12,896 nucleotides of DNA from assembly GCA_028695865.1 (NCBI GenBank), contig JAQVID010000026.1, forward strand, positions 1 through 12,896, given 5' to 3'. Shown here piece by piece: positions 6,884-12,896 of this stretch (position 1 is its first letter; each line of letters begins with the position of its first letter). The translations under genes and the position numbers were made by a program. Below the pieces are notes generated by a model. That model worked only from the letters and a program-made list of their open reading frames with translations. It was not told the DNA's origin and made no database searches. Origin of the DNA: Thermoguttaceae bacterium. Lineage in GTDB: Bacteria > Planctomycetota > Planctomycetia > Pirellulales > Thermoguttaceae.

Positions 6884-8254
6884 ATGTTATCACACCGATT
6901 ATTGGGCCGGGCGATTCTGTCTGTCGCGGCAGTTGCGATTGTCGCGTCCCTGGCCGTGACATGTCAGGCCAAAGACACCAGAAAAGACCAATCGGGCAGC
7001 GGATATCCGTTGGACCGAAGCGTTATGAACGAAAAATATTGGGAGTTCTGGAACGACGAGGTTCAAAAGAAAATTGACGCCGATATTGAGAAGAATCGGA
7101 AAGCCGACGCGAAAGTTGAACTTCCAGGCGTTAAGCCGGGCAGCGATGTTACGGTCAAGCAGTTGACGCACAAGTTCCGTTTCGGAAGTAATATTTTCCT
7201 GTTCGGCCAATTTGATACACCGGAAAAGAACAAGGCATACGCGGACGCTTATGGTGATTTGTTCAACGCGGCTACGGTTGCCTTTTATTGGAAAACGCTG
7301 GAGCCGACCCAAGGCAAGCCTCGCTTTACTGCCGACAGTGAGTTTATCGCGCGACGGCCTCCTACCGATCCGGTGATTGATTATTGCCTGTCGCGCGGCC
7401 TCAGTATTCACGGTCACGCGATCATTTACGCGTTTCCCATTTGGGGACACCCCGAATGGCTTCCAGCCGACCGCAAGGCGATGGAACCGTTTTTCGAAAA
7501 GCACGTTAAAGAGCTTGCCGAACGATACGGCAATAAAGTTGCTCAATGGGATGTTGTGAACGAAAGCTATGATCAGTGCAATCGCGGTCTGGTGCCTGAC
7601 GATTATGTTTATAAAACATTCCAATGGAGTGAGAAATATTTTCCGAAGACTGTTCGGTTTTCCTGTAACGACAGTAATCTTGGCTGGCCGATCAAGTGGT
7701 ATAATCGTTATGTCGAAATAGTACGCGACCTTCGTGATCGTGGCGTGCGAGTCGATCTGATTGGTATGCAAGCGCACACATTCGACGCGGGGTGTCGCGC
7801 CATTGCCCAAGGCAAGCCGGTTCATACGCCGGAAAAGATTTACGAAATTCTCGATGCGGTTGCCAAGGCCGAACTTCCGATTCACATCAGCGAAGTTACG
7901 GTCGCCGCACCGACGAACGACGAAAAGGGCCGACAGATACAAGCGATTATCGCCAAAAATTTCTATCGTCTGTGGTTTTCTTACGAGAAATCCGATGGAA
8001 TAACCTGGTGGAACGCGGTCGATGGCGGTGCCGCGGCGGGCGAGTCGTCATACTCGGGCATCTTTACTTCCGACCTTAAAAAGAAGCCTGTGTATTTCGC
8101 GTTGGACGATTTGTTCAATCGTCAGTGGCGAACAAACTTAACGATGAAGCCGACGAACAGTACCATTTCGTTTCGTGGTTTCAGAGGCAAATACCTCGTT
8201 TCCTGGACGGATACGAACGGTAAGCGTCAGGAAAAGAAGATTGAAGTCCAGTAG
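6884..8254 (+). CDS. Secreted endo-1,4-beta-xylanase, glycoside hydrolase family 10
   Basis: 456 residues. Signal peptide about 1-29 (basic n-region, long hydrophobic stretch, cleavage near CQA). The GH10 TIM barrel spans about 90-415. Seen: YWKTLEP (135-141) in place of the usual W-x-x-x-EP, GHAIIY (177-182) for the conserved GH-x-L-x-W strand, WDVVNE (222-227) with Glu227 as acid/base, IGMQAH (293-298), HISEVTV (334-340) with Glu337 as nucleophile, and ITWWNAVDG (373-381). The subsite tryptophan of GHTLVWH is replaced by Tyr182. A short C-terminal beta-type tail follows, with no carbohydrate-binding module. The ATG at 6884 is chosen for AGGAG (6871-6875) 8 nt upstream and the immediate signal peptide. 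It retains and cuts beta-1,4-xylan linkages outside the cytoplasm. Family and catalytic residues are clear; activity on xylan rather than a related glycan is the family expectation. Confidence 0.92.
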   Translation: MLSHRLLGRAILSVAAVAIVASLAVTCQAKDTRKDQSGSGYPLDRSVMNEKYWEFWNDEVQKKIDADIEKNRKADAKVELPGVKPGSDVTVKQLTHKFRFGSNIFLFGQFDTPEKNKAYADAYGDLFNAATVAFYWKTLEPTQGKPRFTADSEFIARRPPTDPVIDYCLSRGLSIHGHAIIYAFPIWGHPEWLPADRKAMEPFFEKHVKELAERYGNKVAQWDVVNESYDQCNRGLVPDDYVYKTFQWSEKYFPKTVRFSCNDSNLGWPIKWYNRYVEIVRDLRDRGVRVDLIGMQAHTFDAGCRAIAQGKPVHTPEKIYEILDAVAKAELPIHISEVTVAAPTNDEKGRQIQAIIAKNFYRLWFSYEKSDGITWWNAVDGGAAAGESSYSGIFTSDLKKKPVYFALDDLFNRQWRTNLTMKPTNSTISFRGFRGKYLVSWTDTNGKRQEKKIEVQ

Positions 8255-8265
8255 TTGTGAATCGG

Positions 8266-8295
8266 TCCCGGGGAAGCTCGCTCGCGATCCCGGGA
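8266..8295 (+). repeat. Inverted repeat just after the xylanase stop
   Basis: TCCCGGG (8266-8272) pairs with CCCGGGA (8289-8295) around a 16-nt loop, 12 nt after the xylanase stop codon. It can form a 7-bp GC-rich hairpin without a T-run, so it could protect the mRNA 3' end or act as a weak terminator. Confidence 0.45.
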
Positions 8296-8321
8296 AGGCC
8301 GCGATTCCACCGAGACACAGC

Positions 8322-8463
8322 TTTTACATTCCGCGTATTGCGGCGTAAAACCGCGCAAACGGTTTCCGTATGGCAGGCAGGGGCTTGCGCCGTCAGGCCG
8401 TACCCCTGTAATGCAATCGTCGAAATCGTATTGCGATTGCTAAAAAATCTAACCCCGCAGGGG
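8322..8463 (+). repeat. Intergenic dispersed-type repeat, copy 1
   Basis: About 142 nt, matching 8591-8733. The first 93 nt differ at one position; the end diverges more. Internal inverted repeats are CCGC/GCGG (around 8331-8343), CAGGGG/CCCCTG, GCAATCG (8413-8419) with CGATTGC (8434-8440), and CCCC-GCA-GGGG at the end. The structured, non-coding character suggests a REP-like or mobile intergenic element. Confidence 0.85.
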
Positions 8464-8470
8464 ACTTTTT
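8453..8470 (+). terminator. Weak terminator-like hairpin with T-run
   Basis: CCCC (8453-8456), GCA, GGGG (8460-8463), then ACTTTTT. A 4-bp GC stem with a 3-nt loop followed by five T could end the plus-strand transcript. The stem is short, and the repeat's other copy lacks the T-run, so this is tentative. Confidence 0.3.
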
Positions 8471-8520
8471 GGAGTGCGGCGGCTTGCCGGCGATTTTCTG
8501 TGCGTTAAATAAGGGTAACG

Positions 8521-8536
8521 CGGGAGCTTGCTCCCG
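8521..8536. repeat. Short perfect palindrome
   Basis: CGGGAG-CTTG-CTCCCG forms a 6-bp GC-rich stem with a CTTG tetraloop (7 pairs if read as a palindrome with a 2-nt centre). It sits between the two copies of the intergenic repeat. Confidence 0.5.
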
Positions 8537-8590
8537 GTTCGACCATGACGCTTTGAAAGAGCCCCGGTTTTTACAATCGAAAAATTGGGT

Positions 8591-8733
8591 TTTACATTCC
8601 GCGTATTGCGGCGAAAAACCGCGCAAACGGTTTCCGTATGGCAGGCAGGGGCTTGCGCCGTCAGGCCGTACCCCTGTAATGCGAACGCGGAAATCGTATT
8701 GCGATTGCTAAAATAATCCCAACCCCGTTAGGG
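8591..8733 (+). repeat. Intergenic dispersed-type repeat, copy 2
   Basis: Second copy, 269 nt downstream of the first, in the same orientation. It ends 12 nt from the stop of the minus-strand lipoprotein. The tail reads CCCCGTTAGGG instead of CCCCGCAGGGG, and the GCAATCG arm is altered, so that internal stem is not conserved, while the AATCG/CGATT stem is kept. Confidence 0.85.
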
Positions 8734-8744
8734 CCCGTATATGA

Positions 8745-10766
8745 CTACGGCTTTTTTGCTTCGGGCTTTACATCAGCTTTTGGAGCGTCGGCCTTTTTTG
8801 CTTCGGGCTTTACTTCAACTTTTGGAGCGTCGGCCTTTTTTGCTTCGGGCTTTACTTCAACTTTTGGAGCGTCGGCCTTTTTTGCTTCAGGCTTTACTTC
8901 AACTTTTGGAGCGTCGGCCTTTTTTGCTTCGGGCTTTACTTCTTCTTGACCACGGATCAGATTGGAGAGCTTTTGCACTCCTTCCGGCTTGCCACTGAAT
9001 GTTGCGCGCATGACATCGCCCATGAACGGAACGGCAACGACCATATCGCCGAATATCTCGGTAAGTTTGTCTTCCTTGAACGACAATTCTTCGGGCCGGG
9101 TCCATTCTATTGCTTTATCGCCGCGAGTGGAAACGATCATGAACGTTTTGCCAGGATTGGCAATATCCTGAATTTTCAGACCGGCAGGCTTGCTTCCGAA
9201 CGGTGTGTCGGGAGAAGTAAAGACCTGGAACGTTGTTTTGGTTTTCAGTTTTGAATCCAGGGGCGAGACGTAAATCGAAGGAATCTTGTCGAGCAATTTG
9301 ATATTATTGTCGCTGTTCCATGGTTCGTCGAGTTTGAACTGTTTGTAAAGGGCTTCACCTTGCGGGCCAAATTCCGGCAGAATCGCGACGCGCCAACTCA
9401 GGAGCGGCGTACCGTTCTTGTCGCGAATCGACGCGGGGGGATAACTGCCGTGCTTACTGTAATAATTCGTCATGAAGCGTCCCAGATTGAAAATCTGTTC
9501 GGAAACGGCGGCATAACGCTGATTGGCCAGTGCCTTTTCCATGGTCGCGTTAAAGTCTTTGAATACTTCGGAAAAGAAGACCGGTACATCCGGTGTATTG
9601 GCCAGTACTGCCGTAAGCGTCGTCTTGGCAGACTCCGTTCGAATGGATTTGACCAGTTTGTCCAAACCTTTGACAAAAGCAGGAACCTGAACTCCAGCCG
9701 GAGCTTTAATCGCTTGATTGGCCTGTTCGGCCATTTGCATGAGCGTGTTGCCCAGGGCCGTTTGCATGGCGGAAAGCGCCTCGGGATTTTTGCAATCGAC
9801 GGCCATTTTGACCACGTCCTTACCGGCCGGGGCATTGGCGTCAATCGAAAGCAGGCAATATTTGGCTCCTTTGTGTATCTCGGTACCAAGCGGATCGGGA
9901 TAATAAAGCGGCATGGCCATGGCCAGCGCATGGTCATAAGACATCAGGAACGCAAAATCGGTATGGGCGACATCAATACGGCTTGCCCGTTGTGCCCCAG
10001 GTCCCCGTTTGTCGATGGAGTCCATTTCGAAAAACTCTTTAACGTCTTTTCCGGGGCCGGTCACAAAGACGACCGACTTGTCGTCAGGAAAATGAAGAGC
10101 AAGGGCAATGTCGTCAACCTTGGCAACTTGCTTTCCTTCCTGATCGAGGGGAAGTTGAATCGGTTGCGAGAAGAGCAAGACTTCTTTGCCGCCGTAATTT
10201 TCTTTTTTGATCTTGTCCGGTTCAATTCCCTTAAACGCGAAATCGGACATTGCTTTGCGATCGACCGGAATCGTTTTTTTCATATAGACCGCTTTGGACG
10301 GCAAGGGCGACTGCGGACTAATGACCTGACCAGATTTCGGGTCAAGCAGAGGTACGACCGCGAATTTATTACTGATCAAAAGGGTGTCCATTTCCTTAAA
10401 CTGTTGCCAGAACGGAATCAGACTTGGATTATTACCAAAGAATCGAACGACTTCTTCGGCACCGGAATACTTCATGAATCTCGAGGGCGCGACATATTCG
10501 ACGAACCACGCGTTGGGATAAATCCACTGAACAGCAAGTTCGTTTTTCGGACCCATCGCGTCCAGGTCAGACGCAGGAACCGAATGAATCTGCTCCAAAG
10601 CCGGGTTCAATGCCGGAAGCGCAGGACCGGCAGGCCCCGCAGGAGCTCCGGAGCTTGCGTTTTCACCTGCTGGAGGAGCTTGCTCTTTTTGACACCCGAC
10701 ACAAGTCAACATCATCGAAACAAGAACGATACTCAATACGATACGAACGACACGAAACATTTTCAT
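8745..10766 (-). CDS. Planctomycete-type lipoprotein with C-terminal DUF1559-like domain and Lys/Ala/Pro repeat tail
   Basis: 673 residues. The N-terminus is a basic, hydrophobic signal ending in CVGC, so Cys25 is the likely lipidation site, followed by an Ala/Gly/Pro linker (30-53). Residues about 55-415 form an uncharacterised domain I do not recognise. Residues 420-609 resemble the DUF1559 region common in planctomycetes: Y-x-x-x-H-G-S-YPPA (436-445), PLLSWRVAILPEF (454-466), FKLDEPWNSDNN (478-489), IPSIYVSP (495-502) and EWTRPEEL (554-561). The tail (610-673) is four copies of the 14-residue unit VKPEAKKADAPKVE plus a partial copy. No function is established for this family; it is probably an envelope protein. 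It begins 67 nt after the rsmG stop on the same strand, so it may be co-transcribed. The Shine-Dalgarno AGGAG is far (about 14 nt) from this ATG and farther from the next (10760), so the exact start is uncertain by two codons. Confidence 0.8.
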   Translation of the reverse strand: MKMFRVVRIVLSIVLVSMMLTCVGCQKEQAPPAGENASSGAPAGPAGPALPALNPALEQIHSVPASDLDAMGPKNELAVQWIYPNAWFVEYVAPSRFMKYSGAEEVVRFFGNNPSLIPFWQQFKEMDTLLISNKFAVVPLLDPKSGQVISPQSPLPSKAVYMKKTIPVDRKAMSDFAFKGIEPDKIKKENYGGKEVLLFSQPIQLPLDQEGKQVAKVDDIALALHFPDDKSVVFVTGPGKDVKEFFEMDSIDKRGPGAQRASRIDVAHTDFAFLMSYDHALAMAMPLYYPDPLGTEIHKGAKYCLLSIDANAPAGKDVVKMAVDCKNPEALSAMQTALGNTLMQMAEQANQAIKAPAGVQVPAFVKGLDKLVKSIRTESAKTTLTAVLANTPDVPVFFSEVFKDFNATMEKALANQRYAAVSEQIFNLGRFMTNYYSKHGSYPPASIRDKNGTPLLSWRVAILPEFGPQGEALYKQFKLDEPWNSDNNIKLLDKIPSIYVSPLDSKLKTKTTFQVFTSPDTPFGSKPAGLKIQDIANPGKTFMIVSTRGDKAIEWTRPEELSFKEDKLTEIFGDMVVAVPFMGDVMRATFSGKPEGVQKLSNLIRGQEEVKPEAKKADAPKVEVKPEAKKADAPKVEVKPEAKKADAPKVEVKPEAKKADAPKADVKPEAKKP
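8751..8944. repeat. 42-bp tandem repeat inside the lipoprotein gene
   Basis: The marker GCTTCGGG recurs at 8758, 8800, 8842, 8884 (one base changed) and 8926, exactly 42 nt apart. The period is a multiple of three, so unit gain or loss keeps the reading frame. The unit encodes a Lys-Pro-Glu-Ala-rich 14-residue peptide on the minus strand. Confidence 0.95.
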
Positions 10767-10833
10767 TTTATTTAAAACTTTCTCCTGATGGAAATTACTT
10801 TAGGAAGACAAGAACCTTGCGTTTATTGTCTTT

Positions 10834-11754
10834 TTATCCCTTTTTATCTTGTTGGGGCTTATGCGAAACCCGTTTGCCGCTTCGAGGACTCGTCGAGCCT
10901 TTTTGATCGCTTTTTCCACGACCAGTTCCGTGGAATTGCTCATCCTGCTTTTTTTCACCACGGTTTTTGCCCCGCAGGGTACCATATTTTTTCTCGGGAC
11001 GCGGTACCGAATTGTCCACACCAACGGATTCGATGACATCGCTGATTCGGACGCCGGCGATACGTTCTTCGTCCCGCTTCTGAAGTTCGGCCAGTCGCGA
11101 CTTTTGGCATACTTGCAGAATAACACTGGTATGCGCATCTTCAGGCGTTTCGCCCGGCGTGGTATATTCATCGAGTTTTCGCAGGGCCATTGACCCCATT
11201 CGACCGAAATGCCGCGCTTCGCCACGCTCCTGCACCCAATTCGGACCTTTGATCAACAAAAGCCGGTCAAACGCAAACCAGCACGGAGCAAACATTTCGA
11301 GCAATTTGTCCATTTTGGACACAGCCCGAACAACCAAAGTGTGAAATCGGTGCACTTTTACCAGGTCTTCACCCTTGGCATACCACACATTAAGACCAAG
11401 TCCCAGCTTGTCAATAATATCACCGACTGCCTCGGCTTTTTTGCGGGTTGAATCGCACAGTTCAACTGTAAGGTCAGGCCGAAGAATGGCAAGAATGATT
11501 CCCGGCACGCCCCCTCCGGTCCCGACGTCAAGTATGTGTTCTCCCTTTTGCAGAAAAGTCGCCAAACGGAATGAATCAAGAACGTCGCGGGTTACAAATT
11601 TTTCAAAATCAATATGTCTGGTGAGATTGATTTTTTCATTCCAATTCCATAGTTCTTCGCAATAATCTTCAAGTTGTCGTGTTTTCCTTGGCGAAAACGA
11701 CATATCGTACTTTTTGAGTACGGCGGCAAGCGACAAAGGCGATGTTTCACTCAT
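10834..11754 (-). CDS. rsmG: 16S rRNA (guanine527-N7)-methyltransferase RsmG (GidB) with basic C-terminal extension
   Basis: 306 residues. RsmG methylates N7 of G527 in the 16S rRNA 530 loop using S-adenosylmethionine in the cytoplasm. Seen: WNEKINLTRH (38-47), the SAM-binding loop ILDVGTGGGVPGI (74-86), CDSTRKK (100-106), VVRAVSKMDKLL (141-152) and LLLIKGP (165-171). The methyltransferase core ends near residue 215, as in the ~207-residue E. coli protein. About 90 extra residues follow, ending in a Lys/Arg/Gly-rich, low-complexity tail (about 252-306) that may contact rRNA. The ATG at 11754 is chosen because a GGAGG lies 12 nt upstream; an earlier in-frame ATG at 11799 would place that site within the coding region. 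The gene is divergent from the lipoprotein at the right edge. Confidence 0.93.
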   Translation of the reverse strand: MSETSPLSLAAVLKKYDMSFSPRKTRQLEDYCEELWNWNEKINLTRHIDFEKFVTRDVLDSFRLATFLQKGEHILDVGTGGGVPGIILAILRPDLTVELCDSTRKKAEAVGDIIDKLGLGLNVWYAKGEDLVKVHRFHTLVVRAVSKMDKLLEMFAPCWFAFDRLLLIKGPNWVQERGEARHFGRMGSMALRKLDEYTTPGETPEDAHTSVILQVCQKSRLAELQKRDEERIAGVRISDVIESVGVDNSVPRPEKKYGTLRGKNRGEKKQDEQFHGTGRGKSDQKGSTSPRSGKRVSHKPQQDKKG

Positions 11755-11990
11755 TATATATAACACCCTCCATGAAAACAAAAAAGTTGAGATGAGCATG
11801 AAAGCAAATCTAAAAACTGTCCACGTGACTCATTATAATCGAAAAAAACGGTTTTGTCTGTATGACCTGACGAAATTACCTCAATTTTGCAAGCCTTTTT
11901 ACCGAAAATAAACATAAGTTCTGCTGTTGTTGCAGTTCATGTTTTAAAGGTTGTTCAGAAAGAGCCCGGGAAATCAGGAAATCGCATCTC
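11755..11990. promoter_or_regulatory. Divergent intergenic region between rsmG and the right-edge lipoprotein
   Basis: 236 bp. TATAAT (11834-11839) on the plus strand is a perfect -10 hexamer, but no good -35 is found 16-18 nt upstream. The complementary strand also carries TATAAT at nearly the same place, without a convincing -35. A promoter for one or both genes is expected here; the exact position is not supported. Confidence 0.3.
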
Positions 11991-12896
11991 ATGAAAACGT
12001 CGCAAATTACCCAAAGAATCCTGTTGGTCTGTTTCTCTGTTTTGCCTTTTTTGAACAAGTCGCGCAGATACCGCCAAGTATACATTACTTTTTTTATTTG
12101 TTTTTTCTATCTTGTCTTTTTTGCCTTGATTTGTGCCTGTCGCAGCGAAGAAGTTCAGCTTCCGTCAGGAACAGCGGATTCTGTGGTCCGTCCGTCGCTC
12201 CCCAGTCCGATTTTATTACCTGCGTTTGCTCTGGATCGTTCTCCGTCGCTCACGAGCGGCGTCGCCTCACCGGCGTCAGTGCCGATGTTGGCGGCCAACG
12301 GTCCGGCTCCAGCGAAGAGCCATTCCGCCCCGCCGACTGCCGCACCGGCCGCCGCACCGACCGCAGCGTCAAACCCGCCGTCAACCGCCGCGCCGACCGC
12401 AGCACCGGCCGCCGTGCCGACCGCGGCGTCAACCGCAGCACCGACCGCGGCATCAAACCCGGCGTCAACTGCGGCGCCCGCTCCGACATCACAGAGTACG
12501 GGCAAAGTCGCTGGGGACAAGGCGAAAGCGGCAGAAAGTTCTTCTGGTCAAGGAATTGCTCATTCCGGATCAGCACCTGTGGCGACCAGCGGTCAGAACG
12601 GACTTGGTATTGACGACATTAATCAGTTTCAGAGCAAAACGTCGACCGTGGGCGAATCGAGTGAGCAGTTGAAAGCCAAAGCGAAAGCGAAAGAGAGTGC
12701 GCCGTCCAGTTCGGACGAGTCTCACCGTCGGCTTGAGGAACAGGCAAGCGCTTCTCTGGAAGACTATTGCGAAAATACCGAAACGGCGTTGGCCGCCTGC
12801 TTTGACTCGTTCGCTCCTTACTTCAGACTGTTTGAGAGCTATTCGCCCATGGTTCAATGGACAGGACACCTGAAAGAGTTGTATCAAAATATTTTC
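11991..12896 (+). CDS. Putative lipoprotein with Ala/Pro/Thr-rich linker, N-terminal part (runs off right edge)
   Basis: The frame is open for 302 codons to the window end. A strongly hydrophobic segment (31-49) ends in ICAC, making Cys50 a possible lipidation site. A low-complexity Ala/Pro/Thr/Ser linker (about 112-167, built of TAAP and PTAAS units) follows, then a Lys/Ala/Ser/Gln region (170-245), then a more ordered segment (about 246-302) containing two cysteines (Cys260, Cys270) and many aromatic residues. The ATG at 11991 has AGGAA about 10 nt upstream. A TTG at 12051 would give a more normal lipoprotein signal (NKSRRYRQV then the hydrophobic core) but has no ribosome site. I do not recognise the family; the layout suggests a surface-tethered domain on a flexible stalk. 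The rest of the protein lies outside the window. Confidence 0.7.
   Translation, partial: MKTSQITQRILLVCFSVLPFLNKSRRYRQVYITFFICFFYLVFFALICACRSEEVQLPSGTADSVVRPSLPSPILLPAFALDRSPSLTSGVASPASVPMLAANGPAPAKSHSAPPTAAPAAAPTAASNPPSTAAPTAAPAAVPTAASTAAPTAASNPASTAAPAPTSQSTGKVAGDKAKAAESSSGQGIAHSGSAPVATSGQNGLGIDDINQFQSKTSTVGESSEQLKAKAKAKESAPSSSDESHRRLEEQASASLEDYCENTETALAACFDSFAPYFRLFESYSPMVQWTGHLKELYQNIF

Larger units (their letters stand above)
8255..8744. other. 490-bp convergent intergenic region, repeat-rich, no credible gene
   Basis: It lies between the xylanase (plus) and the lipoprotein (minus), both of which end here. It contains two copies of a ~143-bp repeat and several palindromes. The short open frames have no ribosome site, are built from repeat sequence read in different frames, and look non-coding. 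No RNA gene is recognised. Confidence 0.7.

Noticed and set aside
5389..6885. 498-residue open frame antisense to the epimerase gene
   Set aside because: It mirrors the codon pattern of a clearly recognisable gene, has no family features or ribosome site, and crosses the intergenic repeats.
8257..8711. Small open frames of about 80 residues in the intergenic region
   Set aside because: They consist of repeat DNA, lack ribosome sites, and the two repeat copies are read in different frames, so no protein sequence is being conserved.
8751..8944. CRISPR array
   Set aside because: The 42-bp units are contiguous with no unique spacers and keep the reading frame of the lipoprotein.
9360..10775. 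471-residue open frame antisense to the lipoprotein gene
   Set aside because: The minus-strand protein has a lipobox, a recognisable DUF1559-like domain and in-frame repeats; the antisense product resembles nothing.
11755..11799. Upstream ATG for RsmG adding 15 residues
   Set aside because: The GGAGG ribosome site lies within this segment and serves the ATG at 11754; the added residues do not resemble RsmG.
12155..12576. Ala/Gly/Val-rich and Arg-rich open frames antisense to the right-edge gene
   Set aside because: They are shadows of the GC-rich Ala/Pro/Thr linker; any frame of such low-complexity DNA stays open.

Overview
The window looks like a piece of a Planctomycetota chromosome, possibly from a gut or rumen-type carbohydrate degrader. 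This is inference from three things: a lipoprotein carrying a DUF1559-like domain of the kind greatly expanded in planctomycetes, a XylR-type regulator fusing a sugar-binding domain to an AraC DNA-binding domain, and secreted carbohydrate enzymes. Base composition is moderate, with no rRNA, tRNA, transposase or CRISPR array.

Left part (1-1865, minus strand): the N-terminal part of an M42 metallo-aminopeptidase that runs off the left edge, preceded by a XylR-like regulator. The regulator is divergent from a plus-strand catabolic cluster. The 213-bp divergent gap holds a nearly ideal back-to-back promoter pair whose two -35 boxes together form one 14-bp palindrome, with a possible leader mini-ORF downstream.

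Centre (2079-8254, plus strand): an ACS-type MFS transporter overlaps mannonate dehydratase (uxuA) by 4 bp, followed by an SDR oxidoreductase. Then comes a 250-bp gap with two copies of a hairpin-bearing 72-nt repeat, then a secreted N-acylglucosamine/cellobiose 2-epimerase-family protein whose stop lies 1 nt before a secreted GH10 endo-xylanase. Together this reads as a (glucurono)xylan utilisation locus: xylan cut outside the cytoplasm, an epimerase-like enzyme acting on released sugars, acid-sugar uptake, and fructuronate/mannonate chemistry leading to 2-keto-3-deoxygluconate. Uronate isomerase, alpha-glucuronidase, KDG kinase and KDPG aldolase are not in the window.

Right part (8255-12896): a 490-bp gap between converging genes contains two copies of a ~143-bp repeat and other palindromes, with no credible gene. 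On the minus strand follow rsmG (16S rRNA methyltransferase with an unusual basic tail) and, downstream of it, the DUF1559-like lipoprotein ending in a 42-bp tandem repeat. On the plus strand, divergent from rsmG, is the start of an Ala/Pro/Thr-rich putative lipoprotein that runs off the right edge.
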